Positions 1 through 8,632 of a stretch of DNA of 64,000 nucleotides are shown here, piece by piece. This DNA comes from Bog-950 sp046329495. Lineage in GTDB: Bacteria > Bacteroidota > Bacteroidia > Chitinophagales > LD1. The notes beneath the pieces are model-generated. The model worked only from the letters and a program-made list of their open reading frames with translations, searched no databases and was not told where the DNA came from. The translations under genes and the position numbers were made by a program. Position 1 is the first letter of the stretch. Each line of letters begins with the position of its first letter. The stretch is taken from positions 1 to 64,000 of the forward strand of contig JAXLUO010000017.1 in the NCBI GenBank assembly GCA_046329495.1. The letters run 5' to 3'.

Positions 1-186
1 TATTTTATTCCGGTTAAATGGTGGTCGCTCAGGCTCCTCATGCCGGGCCTTCTATGCATTGCAGCATTTTATCTGCTTAACGGCGGCTCATCTGTTGAAC
101 GCAGTTTTTCTACGTCCTTCGGGGTTATTAATTTGTTGCTGGGTTGCTTGTGGCTGCTTGTGGTAACACTGGCCTTTCGTCAGTAA
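1..186 (+). CDS. C-terminal end of a membrane protein (partial)
   Basis: Frame 1 is open from the first base to a TAA at 184-186, giving 61 residues of a protein whose start lies outside the window. Two hydrophobic stretches are visible, one around residues 11-26 (RLLMPGLLCIAAFYLL) and one around 40-59 (FGVINLLLGCLWLLVVTLAF), so this is the end of an integral membrane protein with a very short tail. The family cannot be named from this fragment. The reading frame has no internal stop and the residue composition is that of a true membrane segment, which makes an accidental open frame unlikely. Confidence 0.7.
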   Translation, partial: YFIPVKWWSLRLLMPGLLCIAAFYLLNGGSSVERSFSTSFGVINLLLGCLWLLVVTLAFRQ

Positions 187-313
187 ATCTTGGTCTCACT
201 GGCGCATGCGTGCCGCGTATGCCAAACCTCGCTCAGATAACACCAGTACAAAACCTAATCACAACCAATATCTCGTATTCATCCCTGTTTCCGAAACTTC
301 GGAACTGTGGCAA

Positions 314-865
314 TTATATAGAACCCTCCCTCCAATCCTTCAACCTCGTTTCCAGCAACAACACCAAATCATCCAGCTTAATCTGCAGCGGGGTAACGGC
401 TATAACTATAGGCGTACCGTACGTGCTTACGCTGCTTTGCTTTAACTCACGTAACAGCGCATTTGTGTATGTCTTCACATAATCCTGCGGGTTCTTTACC
501 TGCACCATAATCATCTTTTGGCGGCTAACGTCATACACGTCAAAACGTATAATATCCTCCCACCGCACAACAGATGTTTTGCTCATACCATAATAATAAC
601 TCACGCCTTCGGGCGATATAACTAAACCCGGTGCTTTATCCAGCAGCTTGCGTACAAAAATGTAAATGCCCGCACTAAACAGGGCAATACAAACAAACCC
701 TATAACCCGTACAACAGTGGGGTCCGAGAACAGATCGTCCTCCTTCATCACCGGGACCTCCACCGCCATCCATACACCTAAGGCCACAAGGGCTACACTT
801 AATAGCAGATAGAAGCCAAGCTTCTTTTTGTTAACAGGTATTTCTATTACCTCCGGTACGGTCAT
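314..865 (-). CDS. STM3941-family small membrane protein
   Basis: A 183-residue protein with two predicted transmembrane helices, at about residues 16-36 and 52-70, followed by a soluble C-terminal domain that begins PGLVISPEGVSYYYG and continues with the W-E-D-I segment. This arrangement, two N-terminal helices plus a PH-like domain, matches the STM3941 family of uncharacterised bacterial proteins. No catalytic residues are apparent and the role is unknown. It converges with the partial gene upstream. The start at 865 gives a natural short basic N-terminus (VNKKK) before the first helix. Confidence 0.7.
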   Translation of the reverse strand: MTVPEVIEIPVNKKKLGFYLLLSVALVALGVWMAVEVPVMKEDDLFSDPTVVRVIGFVCIALFSAGIYIFVRKLLDKAPGLVISPEGVSYYYGMSKTSVVRWEDIIRFDVYDVSRQKMIMVQVKNPQDYVKTYTNALLRELKQSSVSTYGTPIVIAVTPLQIKLDDLVLLLETRLKDWREGSI

Positions 866-1016
866 ACAATCAAGTTTAACGGCAATTTAATTAGGTTTTA
901 TAAACCAGGCGTCCCGGCCACCGCACGTGTATAACAGCTATAGCCCGATATCGGTAACGCATGTAGGCCCATAGGGGTACATTTTTTTAGCCCAATCGGT
1001 AATTAAATCACACGCT

Positions 1017-1460
1017 ATGCCTTACATAAAACTTCTGCTAACCCTTGCCATCTCCTTCATCATTATGTATGCGGTTATGTTTTTAAATGTAGACGATACC
1101 AGCCACCTGTATTTAAGCCTTACCCGCACCTATATGGCCATTTTAATGGTAGCCCCTATGGCAATTGTTATGTTGTTTACTATGGGCAAAATGTATCCCA
1201 ACAAAAAACTGAACTATAGCATTATGGCCTTAGGCCTGCTGGCCATAGTGGTAGTAACCTGCATGCTGCGCCTGCAAACATTTATAGGCGATAAAGCTTA
1301 TATGCAGGCTATGATACCGCATCACTCGTCGGCCATATTAACCAGTAAGCATGCACACATAACCGACCCCGAAGTAAAGGCGCTGAGCGAACAAATCATC
1401 AAATCGCAGGAAGAAGAAATTAAACAGATGAAGGCTATCCTGCAACGTATGAAACAGTAG
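1017..1460 (+). CDS. DUF305 domain membrane protein
   Basis: A 147-residue protein with three N-terminal transmembrane helices (about residues 5-24, 38-57 and 67-86) and a C-terminal DUF305 segment. The segment carries the motif MIPHH (H102, H103) and further His and Met residues (M96, M99, H112, H114), then an acidic helix EQIIKSQEEEIKQM. DUF305 proteins are ferritin-like four-helix proteins often found with copper and metal resistance genes; the His/Met cluster suggests metal binding, which is inference. No metal efflux genes are adjacent here, and the gene stands alone on its strand. Confidence 0.8.
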   Translation: MPYIKLLLTLAISFIIMYAVMFLNVDDTSHLYLSLTRTYMAILMVAPMAIVMLFTMGKMYPNKKLNYSIMALGLLAIVVVTCMLRLQTFIGDKAYMQAMIPHHSSAILTSKHAHITDPEVKALSEQIIKSQEEEIKQMKAILQRMKQ

Positions 1461-1471
1461 TTAGAATGCTG

Positions 1472-2029
1472 CTATCTTTCATCTGCCACCGGTTGCTTGT
1501 AAACCGCATACATGTTCCGGTTCCATAGTAACATCAACACCCCACAGCCTGCTATTAATACGGTATAGATAAACGGAGCGCTGTGCAATGGTCTATAAGC
1601 AGGCACATAGTTAATCAACAACCACATCAGGGTCGAAACCACCCCTGCATATACTACACAAGGTGTTAAGGTATGGCCCATGTAGTGGTTAAACCGCGAA
1701 AGGCTTTTCGGAAAACTGTAGAACATGGCAGTCCAACTGCGTTTCTCTCCCAAATACATATACGCCACCACCTCGCTAAACGTAAATCCCTTCTCTGCCG
1801 GCAATAAGTTCCTTTTTCTGAATACCGAAAGGTAGTAGGCATAAATGGTATACAACACCAGCGCACCAATAATCAATAGCAAGGGGGTCCAACCCAGGCC
1901 GCCTACAGTTACCAGCGGGTTCGCTTCTTTACTAAGGTCGGGGGTTAATTGTGCCGTACAGTAAGCATCGTAGCTGCGACTGAATAATATCCAAAGGGTA
2001 ACCAGGGTAAATTTTACTTTCTTCTGCAT
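1472..2029 (-). CDS. Uncharacterised membrane protein
   Basis: About 185 residues. The frame is open to a GTG at 2047, but the ATG at 2029 gives MQKKVKF followed by a hydrophobic segment, a normal signal-anchor start, so I prefer it. Three further hydrophobic stretches follow: PLLLIIGALVLYTIYAYYL, GVVSTLMWLLINYV and FIYTVLIAGCGVLMLL. I recognise no family. It lies convergent to the DUF305 gene with an 11-base gap, so neither gene has room for a separate terminator. Confidence 0.65.
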   Translation of the reverse strand: MQKKVKFTLVTLWILFSRSYDAYCTAQLTPDLSKEANPLVTVGGLGWTPLLLIIGALVLYTIYAYYLSVFRKRNLLPAEKGFTFSEVVAYMYLGEKRSWTAMFYSFPKSLSRFNHYMGHTLTPCVVYAGVVSTLMWLLINYVPAYRPLHSAPFIYTVLIAGCGVLMLLWNRNMYAVYKQPVADER

Positions 2030-2258
2030 GGTGGTTGGTTTAAGCACAAGTAACGCACTTACACCTTATAAAACATATCTGCCTGTACCACTTAACGGAA
2101 TTTATGAATTCAAATGCACATACGGCCGCATCACCCCATCTGCCACATGAAAACAAACACATTTATTTACTTATTTAACTTCTCCATATATTTAAACCCG
2201 TCTACCCAAAAGGCAAACGCCAATCAACATGCTGTTTTCATCAATTAAACGTTCAGTA

Positions 2259-4217
2259 ATGAAAAATCATTTTTTACTCCTGCTTCTATGGTCACTGGCA
2301 GGCCTGGCCAAAGCACAGGTGCCCAACCAAATGAATTACCAGGCTGTGGTGCGCGGCAGTAACGGACAGCCCGTAGCTAACAACACACCCGTTCAACTGC
2401 GCTTTACCATTCACGATAACAGCGCCGGTGGAACCAGCGTTTATACCGAAACCATCAGCACTACTGCTAACCAATTAGGATTGGTAACAGCTGCCATCGG
2501 TTCCACGGCCAACCTGGGTTCAGTTAACTGGGGTTCAGGTACAAAGTTCTTACAGGTTGAAGCCAACATCAACAACACCTCTTTTACCGATATGGGCACT
2601 ACACAGCTATTAAGTGTTCCTTATGCTTTGTATGCAGCTAATTCACCTGCAGGTGCTACCGGCCCTACAGGTGCACAAGGCCCCCAGGGCGCACAAGGTA
2701 ATGACGGTGCACAGGGTCCGCAAGGTATTACCGGCCCAACAGGCCCTACCGGAGCAGGTGGTGGCGCAACGGGCCCTACCGGTGTAACCGGACCAACCGG
2801 CGTTAAAGGAGCAACAGGTGCCACCGGCACTACAGGCGTTACCGGTGTTACCGGGGCAACCGGTCCAGGCACACTTAACGGTACAGTTAATTACGTTACT
2901 AAGTTTACGCCTAACGGCACCTCAGGCGGCAACTCGGCAATTTTCGAAAACGGCGGCAGGGCCGGATTGAATAACACAACGTTGGCCTACGACCTTAATG
3001 TGCAGGATATCAACGGCGACTGGAGCAATATGGGTTTTGTGAATACAAACACCGGAACCACCAGTAACGATGGATTTATGGTGGGCATAGATAATGTAGC
3101 CGGTACCGATGTAGATGTATGGAACTGGGAGAACGGCGACATGCGTTTTGCAACAAATGGCACTATACGGGCAACCATTGCCGGCGATGGCACCGTAGGT
3201 ATTAATACCACACCGGTGGCAGGCGTACAGCTTGCTGTTAGCGGTAGCGGCAATAATGGCATCCGTAGCACTTTAATAGCTGCACCCGGAACTGTAGTGG
3301 CTACCCCGGTCAGTATATACGGCGAATCAACTACCGGTGTAGGTGTTGTAGGTATTAGTCAAAACCAAAATGGTGTTTATGGCTTTAGTTCCGGCAGCTT
3401 ATCCGGAACCGTTGGGGCCAATACTTCAACAGGTACGGGCGTGTCGGCATTAAACACGGGTAGTGGTCTCGGTTTAAAGGTAGATGCAACTTCAGGTATA
3501 GGTGCGCAAATTAATACCATCAGCGGCCCCGCAGCGTTGTTGGTGGGTCCAGGCAGAGTAGTTTTTGGCAGTACCGGCTATGGTGCAGGAACCAATTTCG
3601 ATGTACGCCAACCCAGCATGTCTTTGGGGAACGGTAATGGATCAGCTACACAGTATTTTCGCGTAAATGCCACCGATACCACCAACCTGTTAACCGTTGG
3701 TGCTGCTGGGTACTACTACATCCTATCGCAGGGCACCACCAATGTTGGCCTTTACATGAACCGCACCGCCAACGATATCGAACCTTATGCCAACGGTGTT
3801 ACCTCCATGGGTTCCGCATCTTTCCGTTGGTCGGTGGTATATGCTGCAAACGGCACCATCCAAACCTCCGATGCCCGGCTTAAAACAAATATCCAAAACC
3901 TCAACCGCGGTATTGGCGCTGTAATGAAACTGCGACCTGTTAGTTACGAATGGAAAGATAAAGCGGATGGCACCGAACCTCAGATTGGTTTCCTGGCACA
4001 GGAAGTTGAACAGGTAGTACCCGAAGCCGTACAACACGACTTTATTACACAGGAACAAATAGACCAGGCTGTGAAAGCCGGCAAACCCGCTCCTAAATAC
4101 ACCGATATTTATGGCATGAAATACGTTGAACTAATCCCCGTATTAACCAAAGCCATACAAGAACAGCAACAACAAATTGAACTGTTGAAAAAGGAAATAG
4201 AACTCCTTAAAAAATAA
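2259..4217 (+). CDS. Secreted collagen-like protein with C-terminal tail-fibre (S74) chaperone domain
   Basis: The frame opens at 2229, but the ATG at 2259 gives a standard signal peptide (MKNHFLLLLLWSLAGLAKAQ), so I place the start there (652 residues). After the signal comes a beta-rich domain typical of Bacteroidota surface proteins (PNQMNYQAVVRGSNGQPV), then a collagen-like run of G-x-y triplets at about residues 132-207 with many GPT, GAQ and GAT repeats, then a long Gly/Thr/Asn-rich beta region. The C-terminus holds a peptidase S74 intramolecular chaperone domain: TSDARLKTNI with the Ser537/Lys542 pair used for self-cleavage in phage endosialidases, then QIGFLAQEVEQVVPEAV and a terminal coiled coil rich in Gln and Glu. 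Such proteins form trimeric fibres. Self-cleavage here is inferred from the motif only. Confidence 0.85.
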   Translation: MKNHFLLLLLWSLAGLAKAQVPNQMNYQAVVRGSNGQPVANNTPVQLRFTIHDNSAGGTSVYTETISTTANQLGLVTAAIGSTANLGSVNWGSGTKFLQVEANINNTSFTDMGTTQLLSVPYALYAANSPAGATGPTGAQGPQGAQGNDGAQGPQGITGPTGPTGAGGGATGPTGVTGPTGVKGATGATGTTGVTGVTGATGPGTLNGTVNYVTKFTPNGTSGGNSAIFENGGRAGLNNTTLAYDLNVQDINGDWSNMGFVNTNTGTTSNDGFMVGIDNVAGTDVDVWNWENGDMRFATNGTIRATIAGDGTVGINTTPVAGVQLAVSGSGNNGIRSTLIAAPGTVVATPVSIYGESTTGVGVVGISQNQNGVYGFSSGSLSGTVGANTSTGTGVSALNTGSGLGLKVDATSGIGAQINTISGPAALLVGPGRVVFGSTGYGAGTNFDVRQPSMSLGNGNGSATQYFRVNATDTTNLLTVGAAGYYYILSQGTTNVGLYMNRTANDIEPYANGVTSMGSASFRWSVVYAANGTIQTSDARLKTNIQNLNRGIGAVMKLRPVSYEWKDKADGTEPQIGFLAQEVEQVVPEAVQHDFITQEQIDQAVKAGKPAPKYTDIYGMKYVELIPVLTKAIQEQQQQIELLKKEIELLKK

Positions 4218-4236
4218 GTTGAACTAAAACATTATG

Positions 4237-4267
4237 AAAAAAAGGAGCCCTTGTGCCTCCTTTTTTT
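4237..4267 (+). terminator. Rho-independent terminator after the collagen-like gene
   Basis: An 11-bp perfect stem (4237-4247 with 4257-4267; A-rich left arm then GGAG, CTCC then T-run) closes a 9-base loop. The right arm itself provides seven consecutive T residues. It begins 20 bases after the stop codon, the usual spacing for an intrinsic terminator. Confidence 0.85.
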
Positions 4268-4312
4268 GTTAGTTCATTTAGTGATTTGGTAAGATGCATA
4301 GCCATGCGCTGT

Positions 4313-4342
4313 GGTTCTCCCTTTAGGGAGTCAGTGGGTTGC
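4313..4342 (+). repeat. Hairpin repeat family, copy with CTCCC/GGGAG stem
   Basis: The unit reads GGTT, a short stem (CTCCC with GGGAG around a TTTA loop), then GTCAGTGGGTTGC. The same frame with other stem sequences occurs at 60645, 63090, 63136, 63181 and 63519, and reversed at 4485-4536. A related, longer-looped version follows at about 4357-4407, where TACTCT (4375-4380) can pair with AGAGTA (4393-4398). Confidence 0.75.
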
Positions 4343-4420
4343 AAAGCCATGCGTAGCGGTCCCCCCGTGCCTGTTACTCTGTGCCGAGTCGAAGAGTAGT
4401 GGGTTGCGTAGCGGTGGCGA

Positions 4421-4479
4421 AATAGAACGCTGATAAACACAGGTGGTTATGATGAATTATGATTTTTGATTTTAGAATG
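4421..4479 (+). repeat. Interspersed repeat, about 59 bp, second copy at 49746-49804 (reverse)
   Basis: It begins AATAGAACGCTGAT and ends GATTTTTGATTTTAGAATG. The reverse complement of 49746-49804 matches it over its whole length with a few substitutions. Partial relatives (ATAGAACGCAGATTAA and CATCAGCGTTCTATT) flank 29360-29480. It lies between genes and codes for nothing visible. Confidence 0.75.
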
Positions 4480-4484
4480 CCAGA

Positions 4485-4536
4485 CCACGCAACCTACTGG
4501 CTTCCGACGCGGAAGGACTGATACGCATGGCCACGC
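4485..4536 (-). repeat. Hairpin repeat family, reversed copy
   Basis: Read on the minus strand this is the same repeat as 60645 and 63519: a CTTCCG/CGGAAG stem (4501-4515) followed by CCAGTAGGTTGCGTGG. Together with 4313-4342 and 4421-4479 it fills most of the noncoding stretch 4268-4600, in which I see no gene. Confidence 0.7.
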
Positions 4537-4613
4537 AATTAGAATTTCCCCGTTTCCCTAAATAGACAGTATCTGTGGAATCGGTTTGTTTTCATCGGTG
4601 CAATTCCCTTCTA

Positions 4614-4621
4614 TATATTTG
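4614..4621 (+). promoter_or_regulatory. Possible -7 promoter box TATATTTG
   Basis: An exact match to the Bacteroidota -7 consensus TAnnTTTG, ending only four bases before the ATG at 4626. If it is used, transcription would begin at or next to the start codon and the mRNA would be leaderless. No TTTG element is found at the expected 19-21 base distance upstream, so confidence is limited. Confidence 0.35.
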
Positions 4622-4625
4622 GTGA

Positions 4626-5390
4626 ATGAGGCAGTTATTATTACTGGGGCTTATCGCTTTAATGGCCTGTGGTGGTGCGGGGATGAAGACAGCGCAGCAG
4701 GGTGATGCTGTTGTGGCGGATAGCTGCGTGGATTTTAACACGGTGATAGCCGGTATACGCGATGGCAGTTTGAAGAAGGAGGAAGCCATGGCGCAAATGT
4801 TGTTACTGTTGCCGCAGGTAAAGGACTACTATTATAAGCACGGCGGTACAGATGAGCCGAAGAGCAAATGGATATTTCCGTTGAAGGGGTATGATGCCAC
4901 GGCAGTTGGAGGAACAAATGGTAGCGGCTATGTAGCAACAGGTTATAAGTTCCTGGATGGCAACAAACACAAGGGGCACCCGGCGCATGATATTTTTATA
5001 CAGGATCTAAATCAGGACTGTAAGGACGACCGCACCAAACAACCGGTGCAGGTGCTTTCGGTTTCTGGTGGCATAGTGCTGGCTACAGAAATCCGGTGGG
5101 ACACAAAGAGCGAGCAGCGCGGCGGTAATTATATCTGGATTTATGATCCTTCCGGACCCTACTTCTTTTACTATGCACATAACGATTCCTTACTGGTAAA
5201 ACCCTGCGACATCGTAAAACCAGGTGATGCCATTGCCACTGTTGGCCGCAGCGGGTTCAATGCCTATAAAAAACGTTCGCCTACACATTTGCACTTTATG
5301 TTGCTGCAACTGGATGATAAGATGATGCCTTATCCGGTAAATACCTATACGGATTTGATGAAAATGAAAACTATGGATGCAAAACCGTAG
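4626..5390 (+). CDS. M23-family peptidase lipoprotein
   Basis: A 254-residue lipoprotein: signal peptide MRQLLLLGLIALMAC with the lipidated Cys at 15. The C-terminal half is an M23 (LytM-type) zinc metallopeptidase domain. Visible ligands are H118 and D122 (GHPAHDIF), H185 (YYAHNDSL), and the HxH pair H221/H223 (THLHFMLLQ). M23 enzymes cut peptide cross-bridges in peptidoglycan, so it probably acts in the periplasm on the cell wall. The H-x3-D spacing and the HLH motif look intact, which suggests an active enzyme rather than a divisome regulator of the degenerate LytM type. It is a single-gene unit. Confidence 0.88.
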   Translation: MRQLLLLGLIALMACGGAGMKTAQQGDAVVADSCVDFNTVIAGIRDGSLKKEEAMAQMLLLLPQVKDYYYKHGGTDEPKSKWIFPLKGYDATAVGGTNGSGYVATGYKFLDGNKHKGHPAHDIFIQDLNQDCKDDRTKQPVQVLSVSGGIVLATEIRWDTKSEQRGGNYIWIYDPSGPYFFYYAHNDSLLVKPCDIVKPGDAIATVGRSGFNAYKKRSPTHLHFMLLQLDDKMMPYPVNTYTDLMKMKTMDAKP

Positions 5391-5573
5391 GGAATGGGCC
5401 TTGCAATTTGTTAAATTATGGAATTTATTTTGAAACTTTTATTCTTATTAATACCTTTACGGACGTAGATGTTCTTTGACAAACCTGTAAAACACTTAAA
5501 CCGGTATTTCGGTAATGGGGAAACCTTGCCCTGTTCCAGAGGCACAAACCGCTAAAATTTCCTATTTCGGCCA

Positions 5574-5719
5574 AAACCTCAGCCAAACATCAGCACCTCA
5601 ACTAAAACCACCTAACTTTCAAGTAGTTACACGCGCTGCACCCTTGCTTATAATAGGCTTTTACCTAAGCCATTTATAAGCATTTATGCTGATTTTATGC
5701 TGAGGGTAGGCTGAGGTTT
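5574..5719. repeat. Nested inverted repeats in a gene-free region
   Basis: Between the M23 gene and the oxygenase there are about 470 bases without a gene. The arms 5574-5584 and 5709-5719 are an 11-bp perfect inverted repeat (AAACCTCAGCC / GGCTGAGGTTT). Inside them TCAGCA (5590-5595) can pair with TGCTGA (5698-5703). Inside that lies a 38-base palindrome, 5645-5682, of 9 bp plus 5 bp around a 6-base loop. The direct repeat TTTATGCTGA occurs twice (5683, 5694). The whole could fold as one long branched stem. Function unknown. Confidence 0.55.
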
Positions 5720-5747
5720 GATGCGAAAATAATCTGGTTCCATGTTG

Positions 5748-5823
5748 AATGATAGGAGTACAGGCATATTCGTTTAGCCTATCAAATCCTATCATTTACA
5801 ATCCTTTCCTATCAACTCCTATC
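5748..5823. repeat. CCTATC repeats spaced at multiples of 10 bp
   Basis: CCTATC occurs at 5778, 5788, 5808 and 5818, steps of exactly 10, 20 and 10 bp, and the complement GATAGG at 5751. The first and second sites also form a 10-bp inverted repeat (5748-5757 with 5787-5796). All sites on one face of the helix would suit cooperative protein binding, but the cluster sits between the 3' ends of two genes, not upstream of one. Confidence 0.6.
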
Positions 5824-5859
5824 CTAACCGATAGTTTCCGGTATGCTTCTACAAACAAA

Positions 5860-5883
5860 AAATCCGGAGTTGCCCCCGGATTT
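5860..5883 (-). terminator. Terminator of the oxygenase gene
   Basis: An 8-bp stem AAATCCGG / CCGGATTT (5860-5867 with 5876-5883) with an 8-base loop. Read on the minus strand it is followed by a run of T residues (ATTTTTTGTTTG), so it ends the transcript of the oxygenase whose stop codon is about 20 bases before it. Confidence 0.8.
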
Positions 5884-5904
5884 CTGTTTGCTTATATGTA
5901 GTTG

Positions 5905-6855
5905 TTATTTCTTTAATCCTATTTCTATCAATCGCTCGTTCAGGTATTCGCCGGCAGAGATGGGGGTATAGGCGATAGGATGTTGTGCATCAATGCAGCC
6001 GGGCAGACAATCCAAACGCATTTCGCTGCGCGGGTGGGTAAAGAAAGGAATAGAGTAACGGGCGGTATGCCATTTTTCGCGCGGAGGGTTTACTACGCGG
6101 TGCGTAGTGCTCTTTAAGCGGTTGTTGGTTAAGCGTTGCAACATGTCGCCTACGTTAATTACCAGGCAACCTTCAGGTGCGGTAATATCCAGCCACTCGC
6201 CTTGCTTGGTTAGCAGTTGTAAACCTTCGGCACTGGCACCAACCAACAGGGTAATAAGGTTAATATCCTCATGTTGTTCGGCACGCACCGCACTTTTGGG
6301 TTCCTGTGTAATGGGCGGATAGTGAATAGCGCGCAGGATGGAGTTGCCGTTGTGGATGTGTTTATCGAAATAAAATTCGCCGATGCCTAAGTGAATGGCA
6401 ATGGCGCGCAGCAATTCGCGGGCGCTGCTTTCAAACGCTTTGAATAGCCGTACGCTTAGTTCATTAAACTCGGGCACTTCAGTTACCACCAGGTTATCGG
6501 GGTAATCGGCTTTTGATAATTCTTCACCTTCCACAATCTGCCCCATTTGCCAAAACTCTTTTAAGTCGGGCGCATCGTAGCCTTTGGCCGTTTCTTTACC
6601 AAAGGAGGTATAACCACGTTGTCCGGCCAGCTCAGGCTTTTCGTATTTCTTTTTTACATCGGATGGCAGGGCAAAGAACTTCTGTACGGCGGCATAGTAG
6701 TCGTCGATAAGTTGTTGCGATACACCGTGGTTGCGCACGCTAACAAAACCTTTGTCCTCAAAAGCTTTGCCTATTTCGTGTACAAACTTCTGCTTGGTTT
6801 CACCACCGGAGGTAAATTCACTTAAATCAACAATAGGAATGGTATGCGTACTCAT
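5905..6855 (-). CDS. 2-oxoglutarate/Fe(II) oxygenase, isopenicillin N synthase-like
   Basis: The ATG at 6855 gives MSTHTIPIVDLSEF, the standard start of this family; the longer frame to 6891 adds an unrelated 12-residue leader. The 316-residue protein has an N-terminal DIOX_N domain (about 5-120) and a C-terminal double-stranded beta-helix. The iron ligands H195-x-D197 (EQHEDINL) and H252 (STTHRVVNPP) are present, and R266-x-S268 (ARYSIPFF) provides the 2-oxoglutarate clamp. Family members hydroxylate, desaturate or cyclise small molecules; the substrate cannot be predicted. No biosynthetic cluster surrounds it. Confidence 0.88.
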   Translation of the reverse strand: MSTHTIPIVDLSEFTSGGETKQKFVHEIGKAFEDKGFVSVRNHGVSQQLIDDYYAAVQKFFALPSDVKKKYEKPELAGQRGYTSFGKETAKGYDAPDLKEFWQMGQIVEGEELSKADYPDNLVVTEVPEFNELSVRLFKAFESSARELLRAIAIHLGIGEFYFDKHIHNGNSILRAIHYPPITQEPKSAVRAEQHEDINLITLLVGASAEGLQLLTKQGEWLDITAPEGCLVINVGDMLQRLTNNRLKSTTHRVVNPPREKWHTARYSIPFFTHPRSEMRLDCLPGCIDAQHPIAYTPISAGEYLNERLIEIGLKK

Positions 6856-6938
6856 TACTGGGGTTTTAGCATTAATAATAGCAAACGCCATTGCGCTTAC
6901 GGCATATGAAATTAGAAAATTTGATGGCTCGGTAAAAC

Positions 6939-8474
6939 CTATTGTGCCGTGCTGCTATCGGCTGTAATGCGTGTAGCGGTATAGTTGCGGTCGGTTACAT
7001 TAAACAATACACCGGAGGTAAGATGGCGTTGTTGCAAAAATGCGCGTGCTTCTTTTTCATCAGCAGCATACCGGATGTTGCGTTGGGCATAGAATACCAG
7101 TTGCGGGTCAACCGTATTGGTGTTCCAGAAGATAACATCGTTGGTAGTGCTGTTTTTAGGGATGTATTCGGTGCCTACGGTTTTGGCAAAGTGCACATCC
7201 TCGCGGTAATTGATAACGTAGTATTGCGCTATTAGCACCAGGATGAGCAGAAACACACCAATGCGCATTTTATTGAGCGGCATGGCCCCGCTCTTTTTAA
7301 CCTTGTCGTATAAAATGCCTAACAGCACGCTGAAGAACAGAGAGGCATACAGGGCCGTAAAATCGTGCACGGAGTAATTAAGAAAGAAGATGTGCAGCAA
7401 TACCACCGGTGCCGCGCTAAGCCAGATAAAGCGGTAACCGTTTTCGCTGAAAACGATCTTCATTTTTTTGCGCGTCATAACCAGCAGCACAAACAGGGCT
7501 ACCCCCGCATACATAACTATGTAGTGGATAATGTAGTTATACAGCAGGGTTTTAATAAGCCACAGGTAGCCGAACATAAAATGCAGCAGTCCGTGTTTGG
7601 TATCGGCAAAGCTACCGCGCTGTATGTAGCGGCTTATCATTTCGCTGAAGAAGGCTTCAGGTCCGTTGATTTGCGAATACTGATAGATGATCAACTGCAT
7701 GGTAATAATGGCCGTAATAACGGTGCTCCATATCAATACGCGGAAGCCCTTGTTACTGCCTGCATGTAATAGGGAATAGATGACTACACCGGTAGCGAAG
7801 AACAGCCCCAGCCAACTGGTGTAGATCATTAAACCCAGTGTTAGTATATAGAGGATGATGTATTTGGGCGAGTAGAACTTTTGCCGTACGATCATTTTAA
7901 GCGCCGTGTAAACACCAATGATAAACAGGGTGTGTACGGCCATATCGCTCATATATACATTGCCCTGAAACCACATGGTTACCGGCAAAAAGAGATAGAT
8001 GGCATAGGCTACCAACGCGGAACGGTAGGGCAGGCTGCGGGCCCGGTTAAAGCTTAGCAGGCACACGGTAAAGTATACAAACAGGGCGCTGATGAAGTGG
8101 AGTAGCAGGTTGAATATCTGCAGGGGCAACACATCGGGCCGGATGTGGAGGAGTTTAAAAAAGAAGTAAGGTACGTAATACGCAAAAGGCGGATGGCTTA
8201 CATAATAATAATTTCCCTGTTCATCCACCATCTTGCCGGTTTGGTTGGCGTCGTTATTAATGTATTTGTCGGCCGGGTGATTGTAGTTGGTGGCGGGGTT
8301 GAATCCGTAGTTCTGTATACCGCCATCGTACCACACCTGCATAATGCGCAGCGAAACAGCCGTGCAGAACTCGTGGTGATGCGAAAGGGGGCGGTTAAGC
8401 AGAGGCAAACGCACGGCTACCGAGAGCAGAAAAATGCCAAACAGAATAGGCAGGGTGCGTTTCAAAAAATCCAT
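6939..8474 (-). CDS. GT39/ArnT-like membrane glycosyltransferase
   Basis: The frame runs to 8537, but the ATG at 8474 (MDFLKRTLPILFGIFLL) puts a basic residue and a transmembrane helix at the N-terminus, so I use it (511 residues). About ten to twelve hydrophobic helices follow. The first extracytoplasmic loop contains HHHEFCTAV, the position where GT-C family enzymes such as ArnT and protein mannosyltransferases carry the catalytic acid, and later the aromatic and acidic loop NYNHPADKYINNDANQ. GT-C enzymes transfer sugars from polyprenyl phosphate donors on the outer face of the inner membrane. The acceptor is unknown. The C-terminal domain of about 90 residues is soluble. Confidence 0.75.
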   Translation of the reverse strand: MDFLKRTLPILFGIFLLSVAVRLPLLNRPLSHHHEFCTAVSLRIMQVWYDGGIQNYGFNPATNYNHPADKYINNDANQTGKMVDEQGNYYYVSHPPFAYYVPYFFFKLLHIRPDVLPLQIFNLLLHFISALFVYFTVCLLSFNRARSLPYRSALVAYAIYLFLPVTMWFQGNVYMSDMAVHTLFIIGVYTALKMIVRQKFYSPKYIILYILTLGLMIYTSWLGLFFATGVVIYSLLHAGSNKGFRVLIWSTVITAIITMQLIIYQYSQINGPEAFFSEMISRYIQRGSFADTKHGLLHFMFGYLWLIKTLLYNYIIHYIVMYAGVALFVLLVMTRKKMKIVFSENGYRFIWLSAAPVVLLHIFFLNYSVHDFTALYASLFFSVLLGILYDKVKKSGAMPLNKMRIGVFLLILVLIAQYYVINYREDVHFAKTVGTEYIPKNSTTNDVIFWNTNTVDPQLVFYAQRNIRYAADEKEARAFLQQRHLTSGVLFNVTDRNYTATRITADSSTAQ

Positions 8475-8632
8475 ACAGCAGCGAAGGTGGCAATTTGAAC
8501 AGGAATATGCAAAGCCTAATCGCTGGGTAATAACCACGAAATAGCTATAAAAACACCTTATTTAAGCAGCTTGTTAAGGTTAACACCAAATGCATTCTTC
8601 AATTATCTTAGCCGCCTACCCGTAACCTGCGC

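Noticed and set aside
2621..2872. Proline-rich open frame opposite the collagen-like gene
   Set aside because: It is the complement of Gly-x-y codons, which automatically lacks stops and gives Pro/Val runs; no start context or independent evidence.
4207..4440. Minus-strand frame over the terminator and hairpin repeats
   Set aside because: It includes the terminator stem and repeat units; no gene-like composition.
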